From a virus: 32,343 nt of DNA. The position numbers and the translations under genes were made by a program. Location: the IMG/VR virus record IMGVR_UViG_3300035688_000042, positions 1-32,343 of that record, one strand, 5' to 3'. The notes below the pieces were generated by a model. The model ran no database searches. It saw only the letters and a program-made list of their open reading frames with translations, and was not told where the DNA came from. This document shows, piece by piece, positions 1-6,928 of this stretch (position 1 is the first letter of the stretch; every line of letters starts with the position of its first letter).

Positions 1-2
1 CT

Positions 3-293
3 GTGCCTCCTGAAATGGCAAAAATGGCTTTGAGTCTACTCAAAGCAACAGAAACTTGGATTGAAAAGCAAAAAACGGCGGGATTCCTCATTGAAGCATG
101 GCAATACACTGAAGGTATGGGTGGAGTTGCAATAGTCGAAGCGAAGTCAAACGACGCCCTATATCTAAAGCTAATGAGTTCGCCATTCAGCCCCTTCCAG
201 CAATATTGCGTAACTCCACTGACAGACATGAAACTAGCCATAGAAGACGGCATGAAGTCTTATCAGAAGATGATTGGAAAGACTAAGAGTTAA
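3..293 (+). CDS. Small ferredoxin-fold protein, 5' end cut off (muconolactone-isomerase/DUF3303-like)
   Basis: The frame is open to the left edge of the window, so the GTG at position 3 may be an internal valine and the true start may lie outside. The 96 visible residues have the beta-alpha-beta pattern of small dimeric alpha/beta-barrel proteins: a helix ending in WIEKQK, a strand-turn-strand around AWQYTEG and GGVAIVEA, and a C-terminal helix. The LY...SPFSPFQQYCVTPL segment resembles the muconolactone-isomerase-like and DUF3303 families, which act as small cytoplasmic dimers of mostly unknown substrate. No catalytic residue can be assigned. It ends with TAA and is followed by a T6 run at 370-375 that could end transcription. 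It is probably a host chromosomal gene. The family call is tentative. Confidence 0.6.
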   Translation: MPPEMAKMALSLLKATETWIEKQKTAGFLIEAWQYTEGMGGVAIVEAKSNDALYLKLMSSPFSPFQQYCVTPLTDMKLAIEDGMKSYQKMIGKTKS

Positions 294-383
294 CCTAGCT
301 CTGAAACCTTCCCTCTTTCTCTATTCCCATTGTCAAGTTCATTTGCGTTCAAGCTGAAGCGCGCGCTGGTTTTTTCGCGGTTG

Positions 384-398
384 TAGAACGATGTTCTA
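384..398. repeat. Short inverted repeat TAGAAC-GAT-GTTCTA
   Basis: Two perfect 6-bp arms are separated by 3 bp in the AT-rich gap after the first gene, about 50 bp before a TATA-like TTTATATT. The size and symmetry fit a dimeric regulator half-site pair, but nothing else supports a function. Confidence 0.3.
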
Positions 399-466
399 GA
401 ATTGAAGCATAGGATCAGCCTTCATAGTTGTTTATATTGTTTTGTCACCGATTTTGCGTGGGGCTG

Positions 467-889
467 ATGTTGGAGAAGGACTATGCGCTCGATGCGTCCA
501 AGAGGTGGGAAGAGGCCGTTAAAGAGCTGAGAAGGCAATGGAGGTCTATGTGGAATGAGCGGTTCGATGACAAGGTGAATGCTGAGGGCATTGCCAAGCA
601 GGATTATCCTTTGCTCTATTTGGAAGGCGGCACGGTTGTTGTTGCCACAAGAAGGTACAGGGCTCCAGACTTTTTCGAGATTCTGGAAAGACATCGCCGC
701 ATGTCAGGGATTTACAGGACTGATGGATACGCTGAGCCGTCAGTGGGTGGATGGCGAAGCTTCTGCAGGAAGACTCTCAAAAGGCAGGTGCACCTTGACG
801 GTCGAAGCAGGCTGGAGTCGCAGGAAGGAAACAGAAAGGCAACCGTGCAAAAGAAGAAAGGAGGCAGAGGCTGGATACATCAATTCTAG
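467..889 (+). CDS. Hypothetical basic protein, 140 aa
   Basis: The frame is open from a TTG at 428, but ATG at 467 is preferred because a TATA-like TTTATATT lies at about 431-438, roughly 30 nt upstream, which suits a leaderless archaeal message. The first ~80 residues look like real protein: a charged helix (residues ~8-30, rich in W, E, R), then LLYLEGGTVVVATRRYR as a strand pair and a helix EILERHRR. The last ~50 residues are low-complexity, very basic (KKKGGRG) and less protein-like. An overlapping frame (579-920) is open across the same stretch, so a frameshift near 690-720 is possible. I do not recognise a family. Confidence 0.4.
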   Translation: MLEKDYALDASKRWEEAVKELRRQWRSMWNERFDDKVNAEGIAKQDYPLLYLEGGTVVVATRRYRAPDFFEILERHRRMSGIYRTDGYAEPSVGGWRSFCRKTLKRQVHLDGRSRLESQEGNRKATVQKKKGGRGWIHQF

Positions 890-1092
890 ATTCCCTATAT
901 GCTTCGTAGACTTTGTTTAGCGCGCTCGTACCACCGTATTGATCAGTCGTACAGTCACGCATAGAGACGTGGCGGCTGACAATACCAGAACGATCTCTAT
1001 GCTAGCAACCAAGTTGCTGCCGAGTTCACCAATTAGGCTGAGGAAGTTCCTCTTGAAGTAACAGCACTATGGCGCGCTTAAATACTACTTGA

Positions 1093-1099
1093 TTTATAA
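1093..1099 (+). promoter_or_regulatory. TATA element for the small membrane protein gene
   Basis: TTTATAA lies 30-36 nt before the TTG start at 1129 and is followed by a strong GGAGG at 1111-1115. The promoter therefore gives a short leader with an internal ribosome binding site. Confidence 0.5.
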
Positions 1100-1128
1100 G
1101 GCATTGGAAAGGAGGCGAATGAATAACC

Positions 1129-1359
1129 TTGGATAAAAGGATGGGTATGCTCCTCGGCGGCTTGCTAATTCTAATTGCCCTGATACTCGGCTTAGTGCAG
1201 CATTTCGGAGTCTACAATATTTACGGAAGCGAAGACTACAAATGGTACTTCTACGGGCTAGTCGGCGTCATCGGCCTAATAGGCATCATACTTGCAGTAT
1301 GGCCGCTTATGAAGACAGAGCAGCCGAAGGCAGAGCAACCTAAAAAAGCAACTGAGTAA
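1129..1359 (+). CDS. Small membrane protein with two transmembrane helices, 76 aa
   Basis: The start is TTG at 1129, 13 nt after GGAGG; an in-frame ATG at 1141 is the alternative. Residues ~6-24 (GMLLGGLLILIALILGLVQ) and ~40-61 (YFYGLVGVIGLIGIILAVW) are clear membrane helices. They are joined by a short polar loop with several tyrosines, and the charged tail (KTEQPKAEQPKKATE) is likely cytoplasmic. No enzymatic motif is seen. It has its own TATA element and no close partner gene, so it is probably a monocistronic host gene. Function unknown. Confidence 0.65.
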   Translation: MDKRMGMLLGGLLILIALILGLVQHFGVYNIYGSEDYKWYFYGLVGVIGLIGIILAVWPLMKTEQPKAEQPKKATE

Positions 1360-1626
1360 CATGACACGTGCGCGTCTTAGACCGTCAGTAGTTTCTTCTT
1401 AACGATTTTTTCGTCTCGCCTTTACTCCCATTTTTAAGCAAGGGCACGGACGCTTCTTCACCTTTCCCATGGAAACGTTGAACGCACGCTTTCCTTATGA
1501 GCCATCCATACTCTTTCCAAAAGCCCAAAGAGAGAATCCAAGTAGGCGAACTGCTGGCTTTCTGTTACTCTCGTTTTTCCGCTGTATGGTTCCGTCCACT
1601 TGTATACTTCGTGAAGCTCAGGTTCC

Positions 1627-1824
1627 TTGACGAGCAAGCGCGCGCGCATGCTGGTCTTGTGGAAATCAGAAAAGGATTTGACAATGTGCAAAATATGTCA
1701 ACGCACAGGACTTGGAAGAAGTGCGGTGTCGAGGCATCTCCGCAACCTTGTAGAGGCTGGGCTAGTTTCCAAAAGGATTTATGGGGAAATCCCCCTCTAC
1801 ACTAGCGCGCGCGCTACCGCCTAA
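1627..1824 (+). CDS. Winged helix-turn-helix transcription regulator, 65 aa
   Basis: The 65 residues form little more than one winged-helix domain. Helix 1 is around RARMLVLWKS, helix 2 around MCKICQRTG, the recognition helix is GRSAVSRHLRNLVEAGLV, and the wing is SKRIYGEIPLYTS. The SxVSRHLxxLxEAGLV pattern is typical of ArsR/MarR-type DNA-binding proteins, which repress or activate by binding operator DNA as dimers. The TTG at 1627 gives a complete helix 1; ATG at 1648 would trim it. A TATA-like TATACTT lies at 1603-1609. There is no ligand or metal-binding domain. The start lies in a run of (GC)5. It could regulate neighbouring genes, but no target is visible. Confidence 0.6.
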   Translation: MTSKRARMLVLWKSEKDLTMCKICQRTGLGRSAVSRHLRNLVEAGLVSKRIYGEIPLYTSARATA

Positions 1825-1870
1825 AGCAATGGCTTCTTAGTTAATTCCTTCCCGAGCTCACGATTAAAAG

Positions 1871-2032
1871 TCATATTCTCAATAAGTCAGGTGGTTCTTT
1901 CACGTTCTTCAATCCAATAGTCACTAACCTTCGTAAGACCTCTGCTTCCCTTAATCCTGACTTCTTAATAAGTGCTTCAATTTCTTTTTCAGTTCTGTCA
2001 TTAAGCCTCGTCGACCATGTCTTTCTACTCAA
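1871..2032 (-). CDS. Ribbon-helix-helix DNA-binding protein, 53 aa
   Basis: This short gene lies in an otherwise empty gap. Reading leftwards from TTG at 2032, the protein starts MSRKTWSTRLND, the N-terminal strand of an RHH fold. It continues with helix A (RTEKEIEALIKKSGL) and helix B (EAEVLRRLVTIGLKNV), ending in PPDLLRI. In this family the strand enters the major groove as a dimer and represses nearby promoters. A TATA element (2071-2077 read on the minus strand) lies about 40 nt upstream. It is divergent to the gene at 2136 and hence to the restriction-modification island. By position it could control that island, as controller proteins do, but this is inference. Confidence 0.6.
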   Translation of the reverse strand: MSRKTWSTRLNDRTEKEIEALIKKSGLREAEVLRRLVTIGLKNVKEPPDLLRI

Positions 2033-2070
2033 GACAATCCGCTCTTTGGACTTATGTGTCTTGTTGCATT

Positions 2071-2102
2071 TATAAATCTTGGTTTAAGCAAAACGCTTAT
2101 AT
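2071..2102. promoter_or_regulatory. Divergent promoter region with an inverted repeat
   Basis: Two TATA elements sit back to back: TATAAAT at 2071-2077 serves the leftward RHH gene, and CTTATAT at 2096-2102 serves the rightward gene at 2136. Between them, overlapping the second, is the inverted repeat TAAGC-AAAAC-GCTTA (2085-2099). An RHH dimer bound there would block the rightward promoter. The TATA elements are seen directly; the operator role is inferred. Confidence 0.45.
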
Positions 2103-2135
2103 GCCGTACACCCCCCTTATCTTATAGCAAGACAT

Positions 2136-2363
2136 ATGAGACAAACAAGTGAATGTGAACAGCAAATGTGGGAGTGGTCAGCAACCGTTTTGGCCATCGT
2201 CTCAGTAACTATTGGAATATTGATCAAATATCACAAACGCGCACTTGAAGTATCGGCCATTCCAAAGAGTTGCATCTGGACAAAAATCCTCAATACCTTT
2301 CAAAAAGGTTTCGACAAGGAGAAAGTTTTATCACATGTTTCCAGATACAACCTGAACAAATGA
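2136..2363 (+). CDS. Small protein with one N-terminal membrane helix, 75 aa
   Basis: ATG at 2136 lies about 35 nt after a TATA element, so the transcript leader is very short. Residues ~10-30 (MWEWSATVLAIVSVTIGILI) form a single membrane helix, followed by a basic segment KYHKRAL. A C-terminal cytoplasmic tail contains helices around TKILNTFQKGFDKEKVL. No family is recognised. It is the first gene on the + strand before the methyltransferase pair (gap of 52 bp with no clear promoter), so it may be co-transcribed with the modification genes. Known LlaJI-type operons do not need such a protein, so its role there is open. Confidence 0.55.
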   Translation: MRQTSECEQQMWEWSATVLAIVSVTIGILIKYHKRALEVSAIPKSCIWTKILNTFQKGFDKEKVLSHVSRYNLNK

Positions 2364-2415
2364 GAAGGAGAAGGACGACTGTCGAATGCATGAACTTCTG
2401 ACAGGGGTTTAGACT

Positions 2416-3489
2416 TTGAGGTTTATTGGATCAAAAGCTAAGTTGCTATCAACCATAGAAGCTGTGGTCAAGAAGTATTCTGACACCGCGCCTACGACTT
2501 TCGGAGACTTGTTTTGTGGAACAGGTGTGGTAAGCCGTCATTTCAAGAGAATGGGGTATGAAGTCACTGCAAATGACAAGCTAGCTTTCTGCAGTGACTT
2601 GGCTAAAGCCGTACTGCTTGTTAATGATGAGCCGCGATTTTCAAAGCTCTTGGATTCTGAGGAAATTACCATAAACAGAGAAATTGAGGGATTATCGCCT
2701 AAACCCTACGATTTTGTCCTTGATTCCCTCAACCGTCTGTCCGGTATAGAAGGTTTTATGTATGATGAATATTCGCCCGAGGGTACTTCTGGAAAAGAAC
2801 ATGTGAGGCGCTATTTCACAGGCTCTAATGCTAAGAGGATTGATGCGATAAGGCAGAGAATAGCTGATTGGGCGGATCATGGTCTGTTAAGTGAAGCTGA
2901 AGAGGCTTTGTTGATAGCTGATCTAATAAGAGCGACAAACAAGGTTGCCAACATTGCTGGTACCTACGGCTATTTTTTGAAAGATTGGGATCGACGTGCT
3001 TTTAAGAGCCTGACTCTGATGCGATCTCGAATCATCAGAAGCGAGAAGCAACACAGAGTCTGCACTAGTGATGCAAATGAATTGGTGAGTCGTGTGGATT
3101 GCAAACTTCTTTATTTTGATCCTCCATATACTTGGCGACATTATGGAGCTTACTATCACATTCTCGAAACCATTGCGAAATGGGATAGACCGAAGGTAAC
3201 AGGCATGTCGGGCATTCGACCTTGGGAGGAAAGTAAATCTCGTTACTGCTACAGGGATGAAGCCGCAGATGCATTGTCAGAACTTATCCAGAAAGCTAAG
3301 GCAGAACATCTCTTCTTGAGTTATAATGACGAAGGTCTAGTTACACATGAAGCAATACTCAAGATTCTTTCAACTAAGGGTAAGCCATCCTGGCAAGCAA
3401 TTTATTACCGTAGATACAGGAGTCACGGAGAGAACAACACAAGAAGCAAAGTTATGGAACGGATATATTATGTTAGAACAGAAAGATGA
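2416..3489 (+). CDS. D12-class adenine-specific DNA methyltransferase (Dam-like)
   Basis: The 357-aa protein begins MRFIGSK, the classic N-terminus of Dam/D12 enzymes, which fixes the TTG start at 2416. Motif I for S-adenosylmethionine is DLFCGTGVVS (residues 31-40). The catalytic motif IV is DPPY (235-238), giving the alpha-class order with the target-recognition region between them. Such enzymes transfer a methyl group to N6 of adenine in a specific duplex site. Its end overlaps the next methyltransferase by 20 bp, so the pair is translated together and probably protects two strands or two sites for the McrB/McrC-like nuclease downstream. The recognition sequence cannot be read from the protein. 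Confidence 0.88.
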   Translation: MRFIGSKAKLLSTIEAVVKKYSDTAPTTFGDLFCGTGVVSRHFKRMGYEVTANDKLAFCSDLAKAVLLVNDEPRFSKLLDSEEITINREIEGLSPKPYDFVLDSLNRLSGIEGFMYDEYSPEGTSGKEHVRRYFTGSNAKRIDAIRQRIADWADHGLLSEAEEALLIADLIRATNKVANIAGTYGYFLKDWDRRAFKSLTLMRSRIIRSEKQHRVCTSDANELVSRVDCKLLYFDPPYTWRHYGAYYHILETIAKWDRPKVTGMSGIRPWEESKSRYCYRDEAADALSELIQKAKAEHLFLSYNDEGLVTHEAILKILSTKGKPSWQAIYYRRYRSHGENNTRSKVMERIYYVRTER

Positions 3490-4420
3490 AAAATCAGGCA
3501 TCCGCTATTCAAAGCCGTTTTGGAGAGTCCTTAAGAGCAACGGTAGACGGAAAAGAGTCGGTGAGTACGGTGTTGATCTAGGGGAGAGAGGAGTGTATGA
3601 TAAGAGGAACACTCTTAACGAGTTAACGGGCAGAGAATGGACTTATTTTCTTAACAGTGTTTGGGTTACTGCATATCCTCCGGCGGCTGCAGACTTTGCC
3701 TTTGACCTCAGAAAAGTTCACCCTTGTCCAAAGCCTCCTCAATTGATGAGAGACATTATTCTCTTTTTTACCAAGACAGACCAATGGATACTTGATCCCT
3801 TCGCTGGAGTTGGAGGGACACTTTTGGGTGCTTCCATATGTGAACACCGTCGACAGTGTGTTGGAATTGAAATAAACAGAGCATTTGCAGAGATTTATCA
3901 CGAAGTATGCGAAAAAATGGGAATACTGCCACAACCGATAATCTGCGATGACGCTAGAAATATGCTCTCACACGATGAGATAAACAGTCGAATGTTCGAC
4001 CTGATCCTGACCGATCCTCCTTATTCTAATCTGATGAATAGACGCAAAAATGGGCAGAAAAAGAAACTATATGATAAGAATGATCCGACACCATTTTCCA
4101 ATGATTCACGAGACATAGGCAATCTGGAGTACAATGAGTTTCTTGCAGAGCTTAGGAAAATATTGGAAAAGTCCATTTCAAGGCTTAGACCAAAGAAATA
4201 TCTAGTTCTCTTCAGCCGGGATTTGCAGCCGATCGAGGCGAAACCAAACCTACTTCATGCTGATGTCATCAATGAAGTCATCAGCATTCCAGGTATTTCC
4301 TACAAAGGTATGCGTATATGGCATGACCAAGCTGTCGATCTCTACCCATTTGGTTACCCGTATGCATTCGTTGCCAACCAGATGCATCAATACATACTGG
4401 TTTTTAGGAAGGAAAAATAA
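3470..4420 (+). CDS. Second amino-type DNA methyltransferase (N4-cytosine/N6-adenine)
   Basis: The frame is open from ATG at 3347, but ATG at 3470 is preferred: it gives a 316-aa protein with a 20-bp overlap and avoids a long overlap with the Dam-like gene. With this start, a conserved HPCPKPPQLMRDI element (residues ~84-96) precedes motif I DPFAGVGGT (109-117), and the catalytic motif IV TDPPYSNL follows at ~181-188. This is the COG0863-like DNA-modification methylase type, methylating exocyclic amino groups. It has no 5-methylcytosine PC motif, unlike the methyltransferases of the original LlaJI system. It forms a modification pair with the upstream gene. A hairpin with a T-run follows its stop. 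Confidence 0.82.
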   Translation: MLEQKDEKSGIRYSKPFWRVLKSNGRRKRVGEYGVDLGERGVYDKRNTLNELTGREWTYFLNSVWVTAYPPAAADFAFDLRKVHPCPKPPQLMRDIILFFTKTDQWILDPFAGVGGTLLGASICEHRRQCVGIEINRAFAEIYHEVCEKMGILPQPIICDDARNMLSHDEINSRMFDLILTDPPYSNLMNRRKNGQKKKLYDKNDPTPFSNDSRDIGNLEYNEFLAELRKILEKSISRLRPKKYLVLFSRDLQPIEAKPNLLHADVINEVISIPGISYKGMRIWHDQAVDLYPFGYPYAFVANQMHQYILVFRKEK

Positions 4421-4427
4421 TCGAGTC

Positions 4428-4453
4428 AGACCACCTTAGCGTCCGTGGTTTTT
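4428..4453 (+). terminator. Hairpin plus T-run after the methyltransferase pair
   Basis: AGACCAC (4428-4434) pairs with GTGGTTT (4445-4451) across a 10-nt loop, with one G-T wobble, and runs into five T residues. It lies 8 bp after the methyltransferase stop and also covers the stop of the convergent zinc-ribbon gene. Archaea mostly terminate on T-tracts, so the T-run may matter more than the stem. Confidence 0.5.
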
Positions 4454-4613
4454 ACTTCGATTTCGGAATAGTATGACTCAACTCGCCTTTCCTGTAATAG
4501 GCTTTGAACTTCTGTTGGCACTTGTTGCAGTCGAACAGTTTGACATGAAAAACAGAATAGTTCCATTCTTTGTGAGTGTCAGCGGCTTCCTTTCCACACC
4601 TTGGGCATTTCAT
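4452..4613 (-). CDS. Small zinc-ribbon protein, 53 aa
   Basis: Reading leftwards from ATG at 4613, the protein starts MKCPRCGKEA and contains a second pair CNKC at residues 29-32, giving CPxC-x24-CxxC. This is the four-cysteine zinc-ribbon pattern of many tiny archaeal proteins. A basic tail (YYRKGELSHTIPKSK) follows. Such proteins bind zinc and usually contact nucleic acid or a partner protein; no specific function is known. It is convergent with the methyltransferases and divergent from the mcrB-like gene. It therefore splits the restriction island into two transcription units. Confidence 0.65.
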   Translation of the reverse strand: MKCPRCGKEAADTHKEWNYSVFHVKLFDCNKCQQKFKAYYRKGELSHTIPKSK

Positions 4614-4676
4614 ATAAGGTCATCTAGTTCCTGCTGTCGTGACATACGTTGCACTCTATTATTGAAAGTCTGAGAG

Positions 4677-4683
4677 TATAAAT
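4677..4683 (+). promoter_or_regulatory. TATA element for the mcrB-mcrC operon
   Basis: TATAAAT lies 38-44 nt before the TTG start at 4721. With the terminator at 4428-4453, this indicates that the restriction genes are transcribed separately from the modification genes. Confidence 0.5.
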
Positions 4684-4720
4684 GATTTTATGTGGCCCGA
4701 TGTGAAAGCTTGGCGCATGA

Positions 4721-6910
4721 TTGAAAAGAAAAAAATTAAAGGTTAGAGATGTGTATGTTCAAGTTATGACAGCGAAACAAGATTTTGTTTACATATTCCA
4801 AGACTACGACCCAAAAGAGTTGCAGGCACTGCCTGAACGTTTCAAGTTATCAGATTTCAATTTCATGATAACAAGTCAAAGAACGATGGCGAGAATACAT
4901 GAGAAGCTAGAGGACATTGATCAAAAGAAAGTTAGTCAAGTGTATGGTAACTTTTGGATTGACCTCAGGGTCTTGGGTCTAGCAAAAGAGAATCAGAATG
5001 AAATTAGTTACTTTGGGAAGACAACTCTGGAATACTTCAGAGGGGAAAAAAGTCCTTTTAAACGTGAACACTTTATTCTCTCAAACATACGGAATAGAAG
5101 CTATGACATCCCGAAGGATGTCCAAGACAGCTATTTTTCCAAGGTGGAGAATCTCAGGAATTATCTTGAGATCATTCCTGTATTAAACCAGAAGGGAAAA
5201 GAGCTTCTTCTTGATGAAGAAAAGGTTTTCTTCACCGAATGCTTGAATACTTTTCCCAAGGCACTAAACCGCTACTTCAGCCTCTCGCCAGATAGACAGA
5301 CTGCTTTGGATTCGTTGCATGAGTCAGGCTTGAAGACCCTTTTTGACCCTAGTGTTCCGACGGAAGCACCTTATGCGAAAGTTGCAAGAAGATTCTGGAA
5401 TGTTTGCCGAACACACCAGAGAAGGACGAATTTCATCAAGTCTGTAATCTTGTCTGGATATGAAGAAAAAGTCAGTAAGAGTAAGCATCATTTCATTCCT
5501 TTTGAAATAATGAGTGCCTACACCAAGATCCTCAACGAGAGATTGCTGATTCCAGTCATCAAGAAGTCAGAAGTCATACAGCTTGCCTTAGGATCAAAGG
5601 CCATCGAAGATATTTTTATCGATGATAACCCGTTGACAATGCCATCAAGAAAGGAGATTCAGGAAACAATATCAGAGATTAGAAAACTGCTACTAATTGA
5701 GGATGATGTCGTGACACAAACAATCTCTAACTTGGTTTCTGGAAGAAACGTAATCATAGCGGGTCCTATAGGAACTGGAAAGACGCATCTAGCTATCCTG
5801 ATCTCGAAACTCGCATGGAAAAAAGAAGGCGGTTATTATCCTGAGGTTGTGACGGCAACCGCTGACTGGACCACTCATGAAGTAATCGGCGGAATATATC
5901 CAAAAGTAGATGAAAACGGTAACGTGAAATACGTTGTTCAACGCGGTTGCGTATATGACAGCGTCGCTAGGAATTGGAAGACCGGCGGTGCTGGAATAGA
6001 AAGAAAAAAAGCCTACGTTGATGGAGAAGAATACACTGGTGTCTGGCTAGTGATTGATGAATTTAATAGAGCCAATATTGATCGTGCGTTTGGAGAGATG
6101 TTCACCGCAATTGAACATGGAAAGTTAAAAGTGCCCACAAGCAAGGAGGGAGAATACTTTGAAGAGATCAGAATACCTAAAGACTATCGAATCATCGGCA
6201 CTCTAAACACTTTTGACAAACACTATCTTTTTAGACTGTCAGACGCATTAAAGAGAAGATTTGCATTTGTGGAATTATTTCCACCTAGGCGAGAAAGGGC
6301 AGAGGAAGAGAAATACTATGTACTAAAGAGAGCGTTTGAAGAATTGTCATACAAGTCTCCTATTTCTGAAAAAATAGTCTTGGATCATGAGAAAAAGACC
6401 ATTGTTCGGGACAAATCTGATCAGGACTTCCTCTCTCTAGTTGACTCGACTTATGAGATAATGAGTTTCATTCGGCTCACCAAGAACCTTGGGACTGCAA
6501 TTCTGATATCAATGTTCAAGTTTATTCTTGTGGATAGCCTTACGAACGACCATCTGGAGAATAGCCTTGACATTGCACTAAAATCAAACGTAGTCCCACA
6601 GTTAGAGAACGTTTCAAAATGGTCATTGGAAGCCATGAGAGCCTTTGCCTGTGAAGATATAACTGACTTTTTCAAGAACGTGAGTCCAGACTCTGTAGAC
6701 TTCAACAAATATGAGACAGAATTTCTGAAACTCGTTCACCTTTATCTAAATAAGGACAATATTCAACACAGACTAGAAAGATTTAGGAAAAAAGATGTAA
6801 CTGAGGAGGAATGGAGGAGCTACGACCCTTGGGCTGGAAAGACAAGACCAAAGTTGCCTCTTTTCAGTCGCTCCCTCACAGAACTCATACAAGAGATCCA
6901 GCTTATGTAA
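4721..6910 (+). CDS. mcrB: McrB-like AAA+ NTPase, motor subunit of a LlaJI-type restriction system
   Basis: The 729-aa protein has an N-terminal region (residues ~1-300) of unknown fold that probably recognises DNA, followed by an AAA+ domain. Walker A is GPIGTGKT (348-355), Walker B WLVIDE followed by FNRANIDRAFGE (442-458), and the McrB-type signature NTFD (496-499). The arginine-finger segment is DALKRRFAF (~508-516). McrB proteins are GTP-driven rings that translocate DNA and activate the McrC nuclease. The TTG start is placed after a TATA element. The downstream mcrC-like gene is 18 bp away. With two methyltransferases upstream, the set fits LlaJI-type restriction (R1 subunit) better than stand-alone methyl-dependent McrBC. 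Confidence 0.82.
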   Translation: MKRKKLKVRDVYVQVMTAKQDFVYIFQDYDPKELQALPERFKLSDFNFMITSQRTMARIHEKLEDIDQKKVSQVYGNFWIDLRVLGLAKENQNEISYFGKTTLEYFRGEKSPFKREHFILSNIRNRSYDIPKDVQDSYFSKVENLRNYLEIIPVLNQKGKELLLDEEKVFFTECLNTFPKALNRYFSLSPDRQTALDSLHESGLKTLFDPSVPTEAPYAKVARRFWNVCRTHQRRTNFIKSVILSGYEEKVSKSKHHFIPFEIMSAYTKILNERLLIPVIKKSEVIQLALGSKAIEDIFIDDNPLTMPSRKEIQETISEIRKLLLIEDDVVTQTISNLVSGRNVIIAGPIGTGKTHLAILISKLAWKKEGGYYPEVVTATADWTTHEVIGGIYPKVDENGNVKYVVQRGCVYDSVARNWKTGGAGIERKKAYVDGEEYTGVWLVIDEFNRANIDRAFGEMFTAIEHGKLKVPTSKEGEYFEEIRIPKDYRIIGTLNTFDKHYLFRLSDALKRRFAFVELFPPRRERAEEEKYYVLKRAFEELSYKSPISEKIVLDHEKKTIVRDKSDQDFLSLVDSTYEIMSFIRLTKNLGTAILISMFKFILVDSLTNDHLENSLDIALKSNVVPQLENVSKWSLEAMRAFACEDITDFFKNVSPDSVDFNKYETEFLKLVHLYLNKDNIQHRLERFRKKDVTEEEWRSYDPWAGKTRPKLPLFSRSLTELIQEIQLM

Positions 6911-6928
6911 ACAGGTGAGAGCCGCAAG

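Noticed and set aside
917-1057. Minus-strand frame with a membrane-helix-like stretch (VASIEIVLVLSAATSL)
   Set aside because: No acceptable start codon near the beginning of the open frame and no homology; perhaps a decayed gene.
1458-1649. Open frame on the minus strand (63 aa from ATG at 1649) with fairly protein-like composition
   Set aside because: Its start overlaps the start of the recognisable winged-helix gene on the opposite strand, it matches no family, and it has no clear promoter. It could be real but support is too weak.
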